DNA of 64,000 nt from Margaritifera margaritifera. Lineage: Eukaryota > Mollusca > Bivalvia > Unionida > Margaritiferidae. Where the stretch lies: assembly GCA_029931535.1 (NCBI GenBank), contig JAQPZY010001148.1, forward strand, positions 124,001 to 188,000. Reading direction: 5' to 3'. The notes below the pieces were generated by a model. That model was given only the letters and a program-made list of their open reading frames with translations. It did not search any database and was not told the DNA's origin. Made by a program: the position numbers and the translations under genes. Shown piece by piece: positions 23,205 to 35,917 of the stretch (the first letter of the stretch is position 1; each line of letters begins with the position of its first letter).

Positions 23205-23226
23205 AGTGCAATGATACATGTCAACT
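22126..23226. other. Spacer between the two H3 copies
   Basis: No credible gene is seen. The stretch contains a short (CACT)n/(CT)n run near 22692-22728 and a long (GA)n run at about 23120-23203. It separates the segment carrying H3 copy 1 from the duplicated segment carrying H3 copy 2. Confidence 0.6.
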
Positions 23227-23478
23227 TGAGACTTTGGACTGCTGGGTGCGAAAAAACTTGTGAAAGTAATATGCTGTGTGTGAGGAGGCTGATGGCACCA
23301 GTTATAATTGCAGATCCCATACAGTTCGCTTGTGTATCTAGGGGGGGGGAGGAGTTCAGATGGCCGATTTGCAACAGGAAAACGAGAAGAAAAAGGCAAT
23401 AACATTTCGCATGTTATTATACCATACTTAACACGCTGAACGTTATAATAGTTATGTGAATACGGCCAGAAAGAGTAG

Positions 23479-23515
23479 CTCTTTTCTTGAAATGTGTGTG
23501 GCCCTAAAAAGGGCC
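23479..23515 (-). terminator. Histone 3' processing signals of H3 copy 2
   Basis: The hairpin GGCCCTTTTTAGGGCC (23515-23500) and the purine-rich CAAGAAAAGAG (23489-23479) match copy 1. They lie downstream of an H3 body that is cut off from its own start by element C. A transcript reading through element C would end in this signal. Confidence 0.95.
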
Positions 23516-23543
23516 GTTTATGCTGTGTCCTTGAGAAACGAAT

Positions 23544-26032
<2,489 letters not shown>

Positions 26033-29000
26033 TTAGAGTTCTTTTAGAGAGTATGTATAGGGTTTATTTGTATATCCAATTATATTTATCTTATGGATTC
26101 TATGATCTACTGATGTTATTTTGCCACAGCGCAGCATTATATCAATTATATAGTCTACAATTTGGGTGTATAGTAGTTTATTATCAATATTATTTGTGTA
26201 TAGTAGTTGTTTATCATTGTAATTGTATAGTATTTTGATGTTATTTATTATTTTATTTCTTTCTTTTTCTAATGCCTTGCATTTTAAAATGAGGTGTAAT
26301 TTACTATGTGGCCCTATGTTGCATATGAAACAGGTAGGCATTTTTTTTACAATATGCCTTCTAAAGGCTATCTCTCCTGTAAACCACACATCATGTAGAT
26401 ATTTATAAAGCATACTCTGCTTTGCTGCGGATTTAATTTCCGCCCAGTTTTTCCATACCAATTTCCAGTTTACTTCTGGATGGTTTGTTTGGATTTTTAG
26501 TTTTATTTTGGCGTCTATTTCTATCTTGATTAGGGGGTATATTTTTGAATCTTTCTCTTCTTTCCATATTTGTTCATTTTTTCTATATTTTTGTATTGTT
26601 GTTGTTATATATCGTAGATTTTTTGGTGGCTGAAAGAGTTTTGTTAGTTTATTATTTTTATATATAATTGGCATATGTTTTAGTAAGTAACCGAACCAGT
26701 ATGTGTATAGTGCTGCCCATGTGTGTGTCCGTTTATCTTGTATATTTCTAAATCTATTTATAATGTTGGTTGTCTTCTTATAACGTAGATGGGGTATACC
26801 CAGGCCTCCGTCTTTTTTTGGTTTATATAAATATTCTCTTGGAAGGTAATGTAGTTTCCCTTTCCAGATGAAATCGATTATTATTTTATCTATTGTGTCT
26901 AGCATTATATCTGTAAGATCTATTGCATTTATTTTATACGCTATTTTACTATATAAGTATGTTTGTGCAATTTGAATTCTTTCTATGGTATTCAAAGTTT
27001 CGCTCGACCATAGTTCGATATTTGTTTTTAATATGTCTAAGATTTGTTTGTAGTTATCTGTAATTGCATTATTTCCAAATAAAGTTCCTAGAGTTTTAAT
27101 CTGATTTTTGATCAGATGTGGGGGTAAGCCTGGATGGTTTCCCCTCCAATTTCCAATTAGCAGGATTTCAGTTTTTTCGTGATTGAGTAGGGAGCCTGAG
27201 GCTTTCCCAAAGTTGTTAAACTCATTTTCCAGATGCTTAAAAGAGTTTTCATCTGTGATGAAGTTTGTGCAGTCATCTGCATGTTGCACCATTTTCAGCT
27301 CTGCTTCCAAATTTGGGATTTTTATTCCTTTTATATTTTTATTCATGTTTATTTTTTTACATAGTGCTTCAAGAGCTATCACATATAGTAACATGGAAAG
27401 TGGGCATCCTTGTCTAACTGACCTGTCTATAGAGAAACTTTTTGTGTATGCTCCATTGACTTGCACTTTTGAGTTTATATTTTTATATAGGATTCTTACC
27501 CATGTGACAAAGCGTTCACCAAAACCAAATTTTTTTAAAATTTCTTCTACGTATTTATGTTCGATTCTATCGAAAGCTTTTTCCTGGTCAAATAAAATTA
27601 TAGCTCCTTTGTCCCCTTTTATGTTTATGTATTGTATTGCCGTTTCTATTGTTAGGATATTATTTTGTATGTTCCTACCTTGCTCTCCGCAGCTTTGGTT
27701 GTTATTTATGATTGGGGTCATACATGTTTTGATTCTATTAGTTAGAATTTTGCTAAGGATCTTGTAATCTGTGTTGAGAAGTGATATTGGGCGCCAGTTT
27801 TTTAGGTTTTCTGTGTCGCCCTTTCCTTTGTATATTAGGGTAATTATACCTTCTCTCATTCTCTTTGACATTATTCCCGTTAGATATATATTACAGTAGA
27901 GGTTTTCTAATATTGGTAATAATTGTTTTTTAAAGGTTTTATAGAAATCAGTTGTGAGTCCGTCGGAACCAGGCGATTTTCCTTTATTTAGTTGGTCTAT
28001 CGCCTTTTCCACTTCCTCTATAGTTATAAAATTATCACATGTATTTTTGCCACTTATGTCTATTTGTGCAAAGGTTATATCTTTAGTGTATTTGTGTATT
28101 TCAGTTTTTTCTATATTTTGTGATGTATATAGGTCCTTGTAAAAATTATGTATTTCTCCAAGTATTTCATCTTTTTTGTTATATGTTTTGCCATCTTTCT
28201 TTATTATTTCTAGATTCTTTATTTTCCCTTTCCTTTGTTCTTCTCTCCTATATAATCCCTTCCCTATACCGTAAAGTTCCTCATATTTTCCCTCCCTTAT
28301 TGCTATCCCTTTGTTTATGTATTCCTCTAATTCCTTAAGTCTTTTTTGATATATTTCTTTCTCTTTTTTTCTTATGTTTGTTTCCTTAAGTTTTTCCAAA
28401 AGTTTCCATTTTTCCGCCTCTCTTTCTATCCTTCTTTTGGTACATATACATTTTGTGATTTTTTTTATATTTTCTTTTAGAGACTCCCATTCTCTAATTA
28501 TGTCATATGTTTCTGTATTTATTTGTTGTTGTAATGTTTTAGTTATTATTTCTACATATTCTTTATCTAATAGAATTGAATTATTTAATTTCCATGTTCC
28601 TTGTCCCCATTTTGTATTTTTTACTTCTTTTATGTGTAATATTATTGTTTTATGATCCGAAATTTGTGTATCTTCTATAGTGCATGTTTCTATGTTCCTT
28701 TTTCCTTTTTCTGAGACGTAGAATCTATCCAATCTGCTACCTTGGTTGTTGCCATATCTAAAAGTAAAATCTCTATTTATAAGGTTTTGTGTTCTGTACG
28801 CGTCTATTAGTTTATTTTTATTTATAAAATCCCTTGTAATTGGGAGTAGTAGTTTATCCTTTTTATTTAGGCCCGTGGTTCTATCTATTTCAGATTCTAC
28901 CCAGTTAAAATCACCTCCTATAATAATCTTGTCAGTATGAATATTCACAACATAGTTTGTGAGATCTTCCATGAATTTGATTTTAGTTGTATTATATTGG

Positions 29001-29338
29001 GCCGGCACGTACACATTTAGTAGATGCCAATCATTTATTTTTAGGTGTAGAAGTCTTCCTTTAAAAGTTTCCTTAGTTTCTATTTTTTGCCATGTGGGAA
29101 AGTTTTTTTTGTTTTTGATTATGCAGGCTACTCCTGCATGATTTTCATTTGTGTTATTATTTATTTCTATATTTGTGTTAAAGGTTTTCTCAATCTGGTG
29201 TTGTAGTTGTTTATTTATATTATGAGTTTCTTGTAACATTATTATGTCATAGTTTTGTGATGCTTTGTATAATTTTCCTATTTTCTCTGTGTTAAAACCG
29301 TTTATATTTAGAGATAAGATTTTCAGATTGTGATCCAT
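26033..29338 (-). CDS. Element C ORF2: endonuclease / reverse transcriptase, intact
   Basis: A 1101-residue open frame starting MDHNLKILSLNINGF. The endonuclease (about 1-235) shows SLNINGF, LQETHN (Glu), NVYVP, GGDFNW at about residue 142, GSRLDRFYVS and SDHK at about 228, all catalytic positions present. After a Lys/Glu-rich linker, RT begins with KSPGSDGLT at about 454. It continues with NWRPISLLNTDYKILSKIL, ILFDQEKAFDRI (motif A, about 583), VRQGCPLSMLLYVI (motif B) and QHADDCTNF (motif C, about 686). A C-terminal CFICNIGPHSKLHLILKC motif at about 1005 is the Cys/His finger usual in L1/Tx1 ORF2. Length and plan are full-size. The protein would nick the target and prime reverse transcription there. 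It starts 66 bp after the ORF1 stop. The EN domain presumably reads the H3 target, which is inference. Confidence 0.95.
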   Translation of the reverse strand: MDHNLKILSLNINGFNTEKIGKLYKASQNYDIIMLQETHNINKQLQHQIEKTFNTNIEINNNTNENHAGVACIIKNKKNFPTWQKIETKETFKGRLLHLKINDWHLLNVYVPAQYNTTKIKFMEDLTNYVVNIHTDKIIIGGDFNWVESEIDRTTGLNKKDKLLLPITRDFINKNKLIDAYRTQNLINRDFTFRYGNNQGSRLDRFYVSEKGKRNIETCTIEDTQISDHKTIILHIKEVKNTKWGQGTWKLNNSILLDKEYVEIITKTLQQQINTETYDIIREWESLKENIKKITKCICTKRRIEREAEKWKLLEKLKETNIRKKEKEIYQKRLKELEEYINKGIAIREGKYEELYGIGKGLYRREEQRKGKIKNLEIIKKDGKTYNKKDEILGEIHNFYKDLYTSQNIEKTEIHKYTKDITFAQIDISGKNTCDNFITIEEVEKAIDQLNKGKSPGSDGLTTDFYKTFKKQLLPILENLYCNIYLTGIMSKRMREGIITLIYKGKGDTENLKNWRPISLLNTDYKILSKILTNRIKTCMTPIINNNQSCGEQGRNIQNNILTIETAIQYINIKGDKGAIILFDQEKAFDRIEHKYVEEILKKFGFGERFVTWVRILYKNINSKVQVNGAYTKSFSIDRSVRQGCPLSMLLYVIALEALCKKINMNKNIKGIKIPNLEAELKMVQHADDCTNFITDENSFKHLENEFNNFGKASGSLLNHEKTEILLIGNWRGNHPGLPPHLIKNQIKTLGTLFGNNAITDNYKQILDILKTNIELWSSETLNTIERIQIAQTYLYSKIAYKINAIDLTDIMLDTIDKIIIDFIWKGKLHYLPREYLYKPKKDGGLGIPHLRYKKTTNIINRFRNIQDKRTHTWAALYTYWFGYLLKHMPIIYKNNKLTKLFQPPKNLRYITTTIQKYRKNEQIWKEEKDSKIYPLIKIEIDAKIKLKIQTNHPEVNWKLVWKNWAEIKSAAKQSMLYKYLHDVWFTGEIAFRRHIVKKMPTCFICNIGPHSKLHLILKCKALEKERNKIINNIKILYNYNDKQLLYTNNIDNKLLYTQIVDYIIDIMLRCGKITSVDHRIHKINIIGYTNKPYTYSLKEL

Positions 29339-29404
29339 AATGGTTTTTAAGGAGTCTATTAAGATTTAAATTAGTTATTTTATGTATTCTATTTGGTTGA
29401 TGTT

Positions 29405-30853
29405 TTATATTTCCTTTCCGTATTCTAATGTAATATCTTTGTCTTTTTCTGAGCTTTTAGCTCCAGTTTTCTTTATTTCATGTTTTTTTGTTTTTACCGG
29501 TTCCGGTTCCGTTTGTTTTGGTGTAGTATTTGTTTCAATTTGTTTTGTTTTAGTTTGTTCCAATTTTCTACTATTGTAGTCGGCAATGGTTATTGTGGTT
29601 TTTTGCCCATCTTTGGTTTTTGGGGCCTTTATTTGCACCATTGCTGTAGCCACGAAATTTGTGCTCTCTTCTATGTGCGGTGGTGTAGTGGTTTCTTCCC
29701 TTTGAGATTGTTCTTCGGTTGAAGAGATGGATGGTGTTTCCACCACTTTCCTTTTTCTTTTTTGGGATGTAATAGGTGTTGAGGCTATTTGTATAGCCTC
29801 CTCCTCGGGTTTTTGGCTCATGATCTCCTCGTCACTGAGTTGTTCAATTTCTGATTTTGTGTCTTCATCAGATCCTTCTAATTCGAGGTCTTGTAGAAGG
29901 TAGTATGGATTTATGTGCGTTGGGATGTTCCCCTCTTCTTTTGGGCTTTCCGATCCCTTATGTTTTTTCCCTCTTTTCTTTCTATCAACCCTTGTATAGT
30001 TGTCTTGGGCCTTGGAGTGGAAATTCTCCCATTCCATCTCTATGGTTCCCAAGGATGGCGTCCCGGATATGTTGTCTACCACTTGTGTAGATATTTCTTC
30101 ACTGGTGCTCGTTTCTAGATTGTATGTATCTTGGTCGGTGTTAGGATTCACCGGCTCAGCCGCTTTCTGGGCATATGTGGCTGGTGTTGCGCCTTGCTCC
30201 CTTCTGTTTTGCATTGGGCCTGGGCAGTCTCTTGGAATGTGCCCTGTTCTCTGGCATCTCGGGCATGTCCTGTGGTTTATACATCCAATGTACCAGGTTT
30301 TCAGGAGAAAACCCATGACATACATGAATGTGGGTACAGATTTTGCCAGTTCTGTTGGGATAGAGATGATTCTCACCCCTGTTTTGACTTTGGGGTATCC
30401 CCATACTGTAGCGTCCCTGTGTTTCACACATTTTATCTTTAGTTTATAGAGGAATTTGTGGACTATTTCCTCGGTTGCTATATTCATTGGGAGTCCAGAT
30501 ATATGAATTTCCGTTGTCTTCTCCTCAATGGGTCTCTCAATTGGAGGGGCATCCTTCACATTGTACTTTGTTCCCAGGAAACTGGTGGGTCCATTTGGCA
30601 ACAGTGGTAACTCCCCGTTTGTGTAAATGTAGCTTTTCCCAAAGCTTCCATTTTGTATTGCCGTTATTTGACTTATATCAATGCCCTTGCATTGTAGGCT
30701 AGCGAGGATGTCGGCCGTTTTTATTGTTCCTGCGTTTGGCTCGTCCACCTCCAGCAGTTGACAACCTTTAGGTCTATGGGCCACCAGGATTTTTCCTTCC
30801 CCTCTGCTTACTATTTCTGTCTTGAAATAACTTTCAAGCTTCCTTCCTTCCAT
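29405..30853 (-). CDS. Element C ORF1: RRM-like / CCHC nucleic-acid-binding protein, intact
   Basis: A 482-residue open frame from ATG at 30853. The N-terminal domain (MEGRKLESYFKTEI...) is shared with element B. An RRM-like segment lies around 105-195 (TTEIHISGLP, WGYPKVKTGVRI, FMYVMGFLLKTW). One CCHC knuckle, CPRCQRTGHIPRDC, is near residue 205. The rest is acidic, then Lys/Thr-rich and probably disordered. ORF1 proteins of this group bind element RNA to form the ribonucleoprotein used in retrotransposition. The second frame of element B ORF1 aligns along most of its length. Confidence 0.9.
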   Translation of the reverse strand: MEGRKLESYFKTEIVSRGEGKILVAHRPKGCQLLEVDEPNAGTIKTADILASLQCKGIDISQITAIQNGSFGKSYIYTNGELPLLPNGPTSFLGTKYNVKDAPPIERPIEEKTTEIHISGLPMNIATEEIVHKFLYKLKIKCVKHRDATVWGYPKVKTGVRIISIPTELAKSVPTFMYVMGFLLKTWYIGCINHRTCPRCQRTGHIPRDCPGPMQNRREQGATPATYAQKAAEPVNPNTDQDTYNLETSTSEEISTQVVDNISGTPSLGTIEMEWENFHSKAQDNYTRVDRKKRGKKHKGSESPKEEGNIPTHINPYYLLQDLELEGSDEDTKSEIEQLSDEEIMSQKPEEEAIQIASTPITSQKRKRKVVETPSISSTEEQSQREETTTPPHIEESTNFVATAMVQIKAPKTKDGQKTTITIADYNSRKLEQTKTKQIETNTTPKQTEPEPVKTKKHEIKKTGAKSSEKDKDITLEYGKEI

Positions 30854-31386
30854 TTTGCAAATAATGGTGGTATTTATATTGGTGTATATGGTTTTTTGAA
30901 AGTTGTGTGGTGAGCTTCGCTCGCGTGATTGCCTCTAGCGTTTATAGAGTATTAAGCGCACGAGATTAGCATACAGAGTAATGTGATGGATAATATGAGC
31001 ATATATAATAATATAGTGCAAATGTATGAAAAGTATAAAGAAAATATTTTGTTTCTAGAGATGTCCTGTATAGCGTTACACGACAAAGGGGGAAAAAAAA
31101 GCAAAATGTATTTAAATGTATACCTTGCTTAGTAGATGATCACTTAGCAAAAAATAGCAAGATATATGGCAGTATAAGTCAAAATAATGATATTTGAAGC
31201 AAAAACATAAGGAAAAATATGATCAAAAATATCAAACAAAATGGCGTGCGTGAACAAAAGACACACGTCACAAAAATACAAAAATGCTAAATATTAAGCA
31301 GTAAGAAAAAGAAAAAAAAAGGAGAAAGAAAAAAAGAAAAGAAAGGAGAGAAGTCTCAAGCAAAAATTGTGATATCTCTACCAGAC
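30854..31386 (-). other. 5' UTR of element C
   Basis: This is a non-coding leader of about 530 bp between the H3 fragment and ORF1. It is A-rich on the plus strand, with a purine run at about 31300-31350 that reads as a pyrimidine run in the transcript. It begins immediately after H3 codon 11 plus one base. I see no internal promoter motif that I can defend. Confidence 0.6.
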
Positions 31387-31422
31387 GGTGGATTTCCGTG
31401 CAGTTTGCTTGGTTCTTGCCAT
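31387..31422 (-). pseudogene. H3: Histone H3 5' fragment, codons 1-11, upstream of element C
   Basis: The minus strand reads ATG at 31422, then [11 protein letters not shown], then G as the first base of codon 12 (31386), after which element C begins and a stop follows within three codons. The codons for residues 8-11 are CGG AAA TCC ACC, whereas both other H3 sequences here use CGC AAA TCT ACA. The leader and promoter upstream also differ from H3 copy 1. This is therefore the start of a different H3 gene, or of a differently evolved allele. Confidence 0.92.
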
Positions 31423-31472
31423 GTTCAGAAATTTTGTTCGTCGACAACTCTCCTTCGCAAGTATCAGTGTGA

Positions 31473-31631
31473 GAATTTATTTTCAGCTGATCAGAGTCGA
31501 CGAGGTCCCAGCTATAGAGGGGACAATAGAAGTTGACTATAGCAGCTGTAAAGCTAACCATAGCAGCCGTAGAGCTGGATAAACAGTGTGTTGCTTGAAT
31601 ACCAGGTGATCGGGCGTTGCTGACCCATTGG
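31473..31631 (-). promoter_or_regulatory. H3-type promoter upstream of the element C insertion
   Basis: Upstream of the ATG at 31422 there is a TATA-like AAAATAAATTC (31483-31473) about 50 bp before the start, and a CCAAT box at 31631-31627. The layout is that of a replicative histone gene, but the sequence is unlike the copy 1 promoter. It points into element C in the sense direction. Confidence 0.6.
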
Positions 31632-32679
31632 TGGGCGTGGATCGCTTGATTGACCAGTGCGACTGGCAGCCAAGTATGCTAGTGATTGAGTGTTTTTGAG
31701 TCACTCCATATATGTAATCTTTTAGCCGTGGGCTAATTTTGGTTTTTTGTGATACCCAGTGTTTGGGAGTGTAAAAATATTTTGCATGATATCTATCCCA
31801 TTTGTTTGCACCACATTTTATTATTTGAATAAAGTGCCTCATGTTTCATTATTTGAGGGTATACATTTTTGCTATATGAGTGAAATACATCATTTTTGCT
31901 ATCTGAGTAAAACACATCATTCTTTTCGTCGTCTGAGATTACGGTGAATCATTAGCCTTTGTCATTACACTGTGTATTTATTTATTTGTATTCATATTTG
32001 GGTTACATTATTAGGTTCGTGCAGATTATGTTAATTTGTCCAATATTTGGACCCTATACATGCACGTATTAATCATAACCCTTCTTCCTATTCAAGTCAT
32101 TCATCAATAAATATAGCATTTTTATCACCATAAACAGTGTTCTATTAAAAATCCGAAATCCAACCCGGTTATCTTGTTACAGATATATTTATTATTAACC
32201 TCAACCCCCGTAAATTTTAAATGTATGCCCCGTGTCTAGAAAACACCTTTTATGAATCTGAAGGAATGACAGAATTCAATAATTTGCCTTTATACTACTG
32301 ATCTAAGAACCCGCAATAAAACAATAGTCACAGGTTTTAAAATACACCCTTAATGCCCCCCCCCCCCCACGTTAGATTACAATTTTTATCAAAGAGCGTC
32401 AGTCAGGTCACCAATTCTTCTTGTATTCTTTAAATTGTGAAGCAGACAATTTGTTGACATTGTGCTCGGAGCAATTTTATGATTTAATAGTACAAAAATG
32501 GGATTAGGACTAGATATGGTATGAATGGGATTTTATCACTTACTTAAATTTGTACACGTAAAAGAAATCTACAATTTTGTTTACCCTGAACAGAGTTATT
32601 CTTCCAATTTTTAATATTCATGGCTATGTGAACTTCTGACATTATGTCTACATGTAGGTTATTCCAATGTTACGCAAGG
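31632..32679. other. Spacer right of the H3/element C locus
   Basis: No credible gene is seen. A short duplicated phrase, CATCATTTTTGCTAT / ACATTTTTGCTATATGAG, occurs near 31864-31910, and a C run lies at about 32357-32367. Confidence 0.5.
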
Positions 32680-33330
32680 TGGCATCACTGAACACAAATG
32701 TTTAAATGCCGCGGTAATAGGCATACCGCGATATTAGTACGTGCCACTATATTGCCAGCACAAACAGTGTTGTATACTGTGCTCCCCGGTTGACTGACCA
32801 GGAAACTAGAGGCCAATTATTGACACTGTTGCACATATTAAAGTCTAATTGCTAAGTCATACTATACATACTTTGATGTAATTTTCCTGACGGAAACAAA
32901 TCCTGCCACAATTATGTGGATGCATTTTTCAGAGCCACTGACACACATTTTGGTTGGTTGAAATGCGATGGTAGCCGAGGAATACCGAAGTCGGTTGAAG
33001 TAGGGGTAAGTTTATTTAATGAAATGAACCTGTCTACTCACTTTTAGTACTACACCATTGCCTAGATTTGATTCCATCTGGAAAAAGACATCAGAGTATG
33101 TATAGTCTAACTTAAGCAATTAGACTTTAATCTGTGCAACAGTGTCTGATATGGACTGCCAAGTATGTGAGATATTCTAGAAAATTTGGCCTCTGGTTCC
33201 CCTCCATCTATGAGGGAACACGCTACACAACACTGTTTCTGCTGTCAGTAAGACTCCGTACCCATCTCTATCATTAATATCAGTGTCCACAGCTTCCATT
33301 GTAGGACTATGTTAGTGTAAACATACCAAA
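32680..33330. repeat. Large imperfect palindrome (fold-back element)
   Basis: The arm at about 32754-32880 and the arm at about 33090-33248 are reverse complements over more than 100 bp with mismatches. Shared blocks include AACAGTGTTGT, AGAGGCCAA, GACACTGTTGCACA, ATTAAAGTCTAATTGCT and ACTATACATACT. Weaker pairing continues outward to about 32680 and 33330. The centre (about 32900-33075) is unpaired. It could be a fold-back or MITE-type element; no clear target duplication was found. Confidence 0.7.
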
Positions 33331-33791
33331 ATATTTTATCTTAGGCACACACACAAAAAATATGTGTGTTTCCGATCGAATAACTGTCCCTGTTTCTCAT
33401 TGCAGACCCCAGGACTCCCCCCCCCCACCACCACCCAAAAATTTATATAAAAAAAATCACATTGCCGAAATGTATTTGTGCATCTAATTGAGCCGGGTTT
33501 GAAGCACTTGAAATATTATTTGATTTATATATAATTTAAAAGAAAAATAAAAAATAAAAAAATACCTACCCAAATTTTAAAACCAGAGCAATAGGAAACA
33601 CATATTTTTTTTGGCCTTATATAGGGTTAATAACTTTATCATACACCAAACTTCCTGAAAAATATAACTCTACTTTGGTAGTAGATTTTTTTACTTAATT
33701 CTTCTGTTTTGACTTTGACAATAGTTTTATTTGCTCCATTGCAAGATACAGGATCACTATGGTCTAGCTAAGGATCTTTTAGATACAACTG
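33331..33791. other. Spacer
   Basis: No gene is seen. It contains a C run with CCACC repeats near 33417-33435 and A/T-rich sequence. Confidence 0.5.
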
Positions 33792-34496
33792 CAGGGCTGA
33801 GCAAATCCCATAGTCCGACGTCCCGGACTATTCATTTTCGAAGTCGGGCAAGTAAAATTTTCCAAGTCGCTAGTCCGGGACAAGTGCTTTTTAAAAAAGT
33901 CGGGCAAGTCCTTATTTTCATGCTTTAATCACTATATCTACCATTATTTAGCCAATCATGCCCTCCGGGCGTACTGAATACTTGATTCTACCCATCTTCG
34001 TGTATACATTAACATCCTGTTACCACTTGACTGCATATTGAGCTAAGCAACCAAATTATCGGCAAATCAAAACACATCAAACAAAAGAAAACCAGTATGA
34101 TCAATTAGCAGTGTTTTAAGAGGCTTTGTTGCATTGTGTTTACTCAAGCCAGATCATTACGAGCAGCTCACTATGATTTTAATCCAGCGAGTCAGAGTAA
34201 TTAAATTAATGAAAGGTACTTTACCGACATCAGTGTTGGTTTCCTTTATGAACTGATTAAATGACAGTAATGATTCTTTAATTTATAATTGATTATACAG
34301 ATGATTAACTTCCACGTGCGATATTGTGTTTGAAGTGAAACAATTACGCTAATTAATGAGCTGTCTCTGTTCGTGAATTATAAGAACAGATTCAGGGCAA
34401 GAGACTTTGTTCTATCAATCAGTCAAGTCTTGACAGAAGAAGTTAGGGAAAGTCTGAATTCCAGTAAATTCCTTTCCATTCTTGCTGATGGAAGTA

Positions 34497-35917
34497 CCGT
34501 ATATACTCGAGTATAAGTCGACCCCCCCCCCCCTTTTCATGGCTGCAAAAAGCCAATTCAGCTATGACCCTCCTGTAAGTCGAGGTGTTTTTTGCAAATT
34601 AAATCCGTCTGCAAGGGGTGACATGTCATCACTGAGTCAGAACTGCACTTAGGAAAAATAAACGAGCCAAACTGGATAGATGGATAGACATATAGATAGA
34701 TAGGACAAATAAAAACAAAAACCAATGTAGAATAAATACAATTGTATTATTGAGTTGAATATGTACAAATAAATTTACAACTTACATTTTGTCCATCTTC
34801 GTGAATGAAATCCATATAGCTTAACATTTTTAATCCATTTATATGATAAATCCATGAATTGGATTATAGGTCACATACAGGTATAAAATTGGTATCCTAT
34901 AAATGTCACTGTCTAATGTCCTCTGGTTCAAAGCCCAAGAAATCATCCTCAGCATCAGAGTTACCAAATAAAGTTCTAAATTCCTCCAATGTCATCCCGT
35001 CATCGTAAACATCGTCCGACTCCGAATCCTCGTCCGACTCCTCTTCCGATTCTTTGTCTTTACTTTCTTCAGATGCCTGGCACTATCACCTATAACTGAA
35101 TTTTTCTTGCGCCAGTCACGCATCTGTTTCTCCGACAGACCAAATTCACGTTCTGCGGCGCAATTGTTATTTTTCTCTGCAAAGTCTATAACTTTTAGCT
35201 TAAATGCTCCATCGGACGCATTACATTGTCTTTTCCCCATATTGGTGAAATTACCTAAGTTTAGCTATTCACGATGTATGATATCTAAGTGACAAAGTAC
35301 ACAGTAACTGACAGAACACTAACAATTCATAAACTTGGACCATTATTTATGTTGAGACTCTATGAGAGCATTTGATTATACAGTCTTTGATATCTGATTA
35401 AAGGGTCGCCGCAACTGAGCTTGTGTCAGTTGTGCGGTATGATCAAAGGGACTCCACATGACATTGAACAAGTATCAAATGCGCGGCGTAATCAAAGGAT
35501 TGTCCACTGGGGAAAACAAAGCAGTGCTGCTTTTACAAGCTAAGGGATTAAGGTCATAATTGTCAAATTAGTATCTCGATCAAAAGATTGTGAACTTGGA
35601 AAAACAAAGCATGTTTGCCTTTATAAGCTTAGGATTAGGGTCTGATTTAAAAAATATTTGTATGTCGCACTTATAAGACCGTCATGAAACGGATAAACAC
35701 AGTGCATACCATATATGCATTACTGCATAGGAATAGTGGCATGAAAACGTAAAAATATATGAATTGACAGTATTTTTATGTACTGCAAACATCTAGAGTT
35801 TCCAACATTACCCCAAGATTTTTTTATTTTTTTAATGTCACGCTTATAAGACGACCCCTACTCTGCATGAATCGAATTCTAAGTAAAAAACGGCGACTTA
35901 TAAGCGAGTATATACGG
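34497..35917 (-). mobile_element. Pogo-like (Tc1/mariner superfamily) element nested in the hAT
   Basis: The termini CCGTATATACTCG...TATAAGTCG at the left and their reverse complement at the right (about 26 bp, two mismatches) are flanked by the TA dinucleotide on both sides (34495-34496 and 35918-35919). It contains the start of a pogo-type transposase on the minus strand but no DDE domain that I can read, so it is a deleted copy. Removing it with one TA restores the surrounding hAT frame. Confidence 0.85.
34992..35240 (-). pseudogene. Pogo-type transposase N-terminus (Brinker-like DNA-binding domain)
   Basis: An open frame of 82 codons begins MGKRQ. Its first 45 residues (FKLKVIDFAEKNNNCAAERE, then FGLSEKQMRDWRKK) match the helix-turn-helix domain found at the N-terminus of pogo/Tigger-like transposases. 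The rest is basic (RKRSRTRIRSRT). Downstream, on the minus strand, only acidic residues follow in another frame, and the catalytic part is lost. Confidence 0.75.

Noticed and set aside
23002..23402. Arg-Glu and Leu-Ser repeat ORFs
   Set aside because: They arise from the (GA)n run on either strand.
27183..29141. Plus-strand ORFs of 60-194 codons opposite element C ORF2
   Set aside because: They are antisense shadows of an intact, motif-complete ORF2.
31632..32100. A divergent H4 gene upstream of the H3 fragment
   Set aside because: H3 and H4 are often divergently paired, but no H4 coding sequence is readable here.
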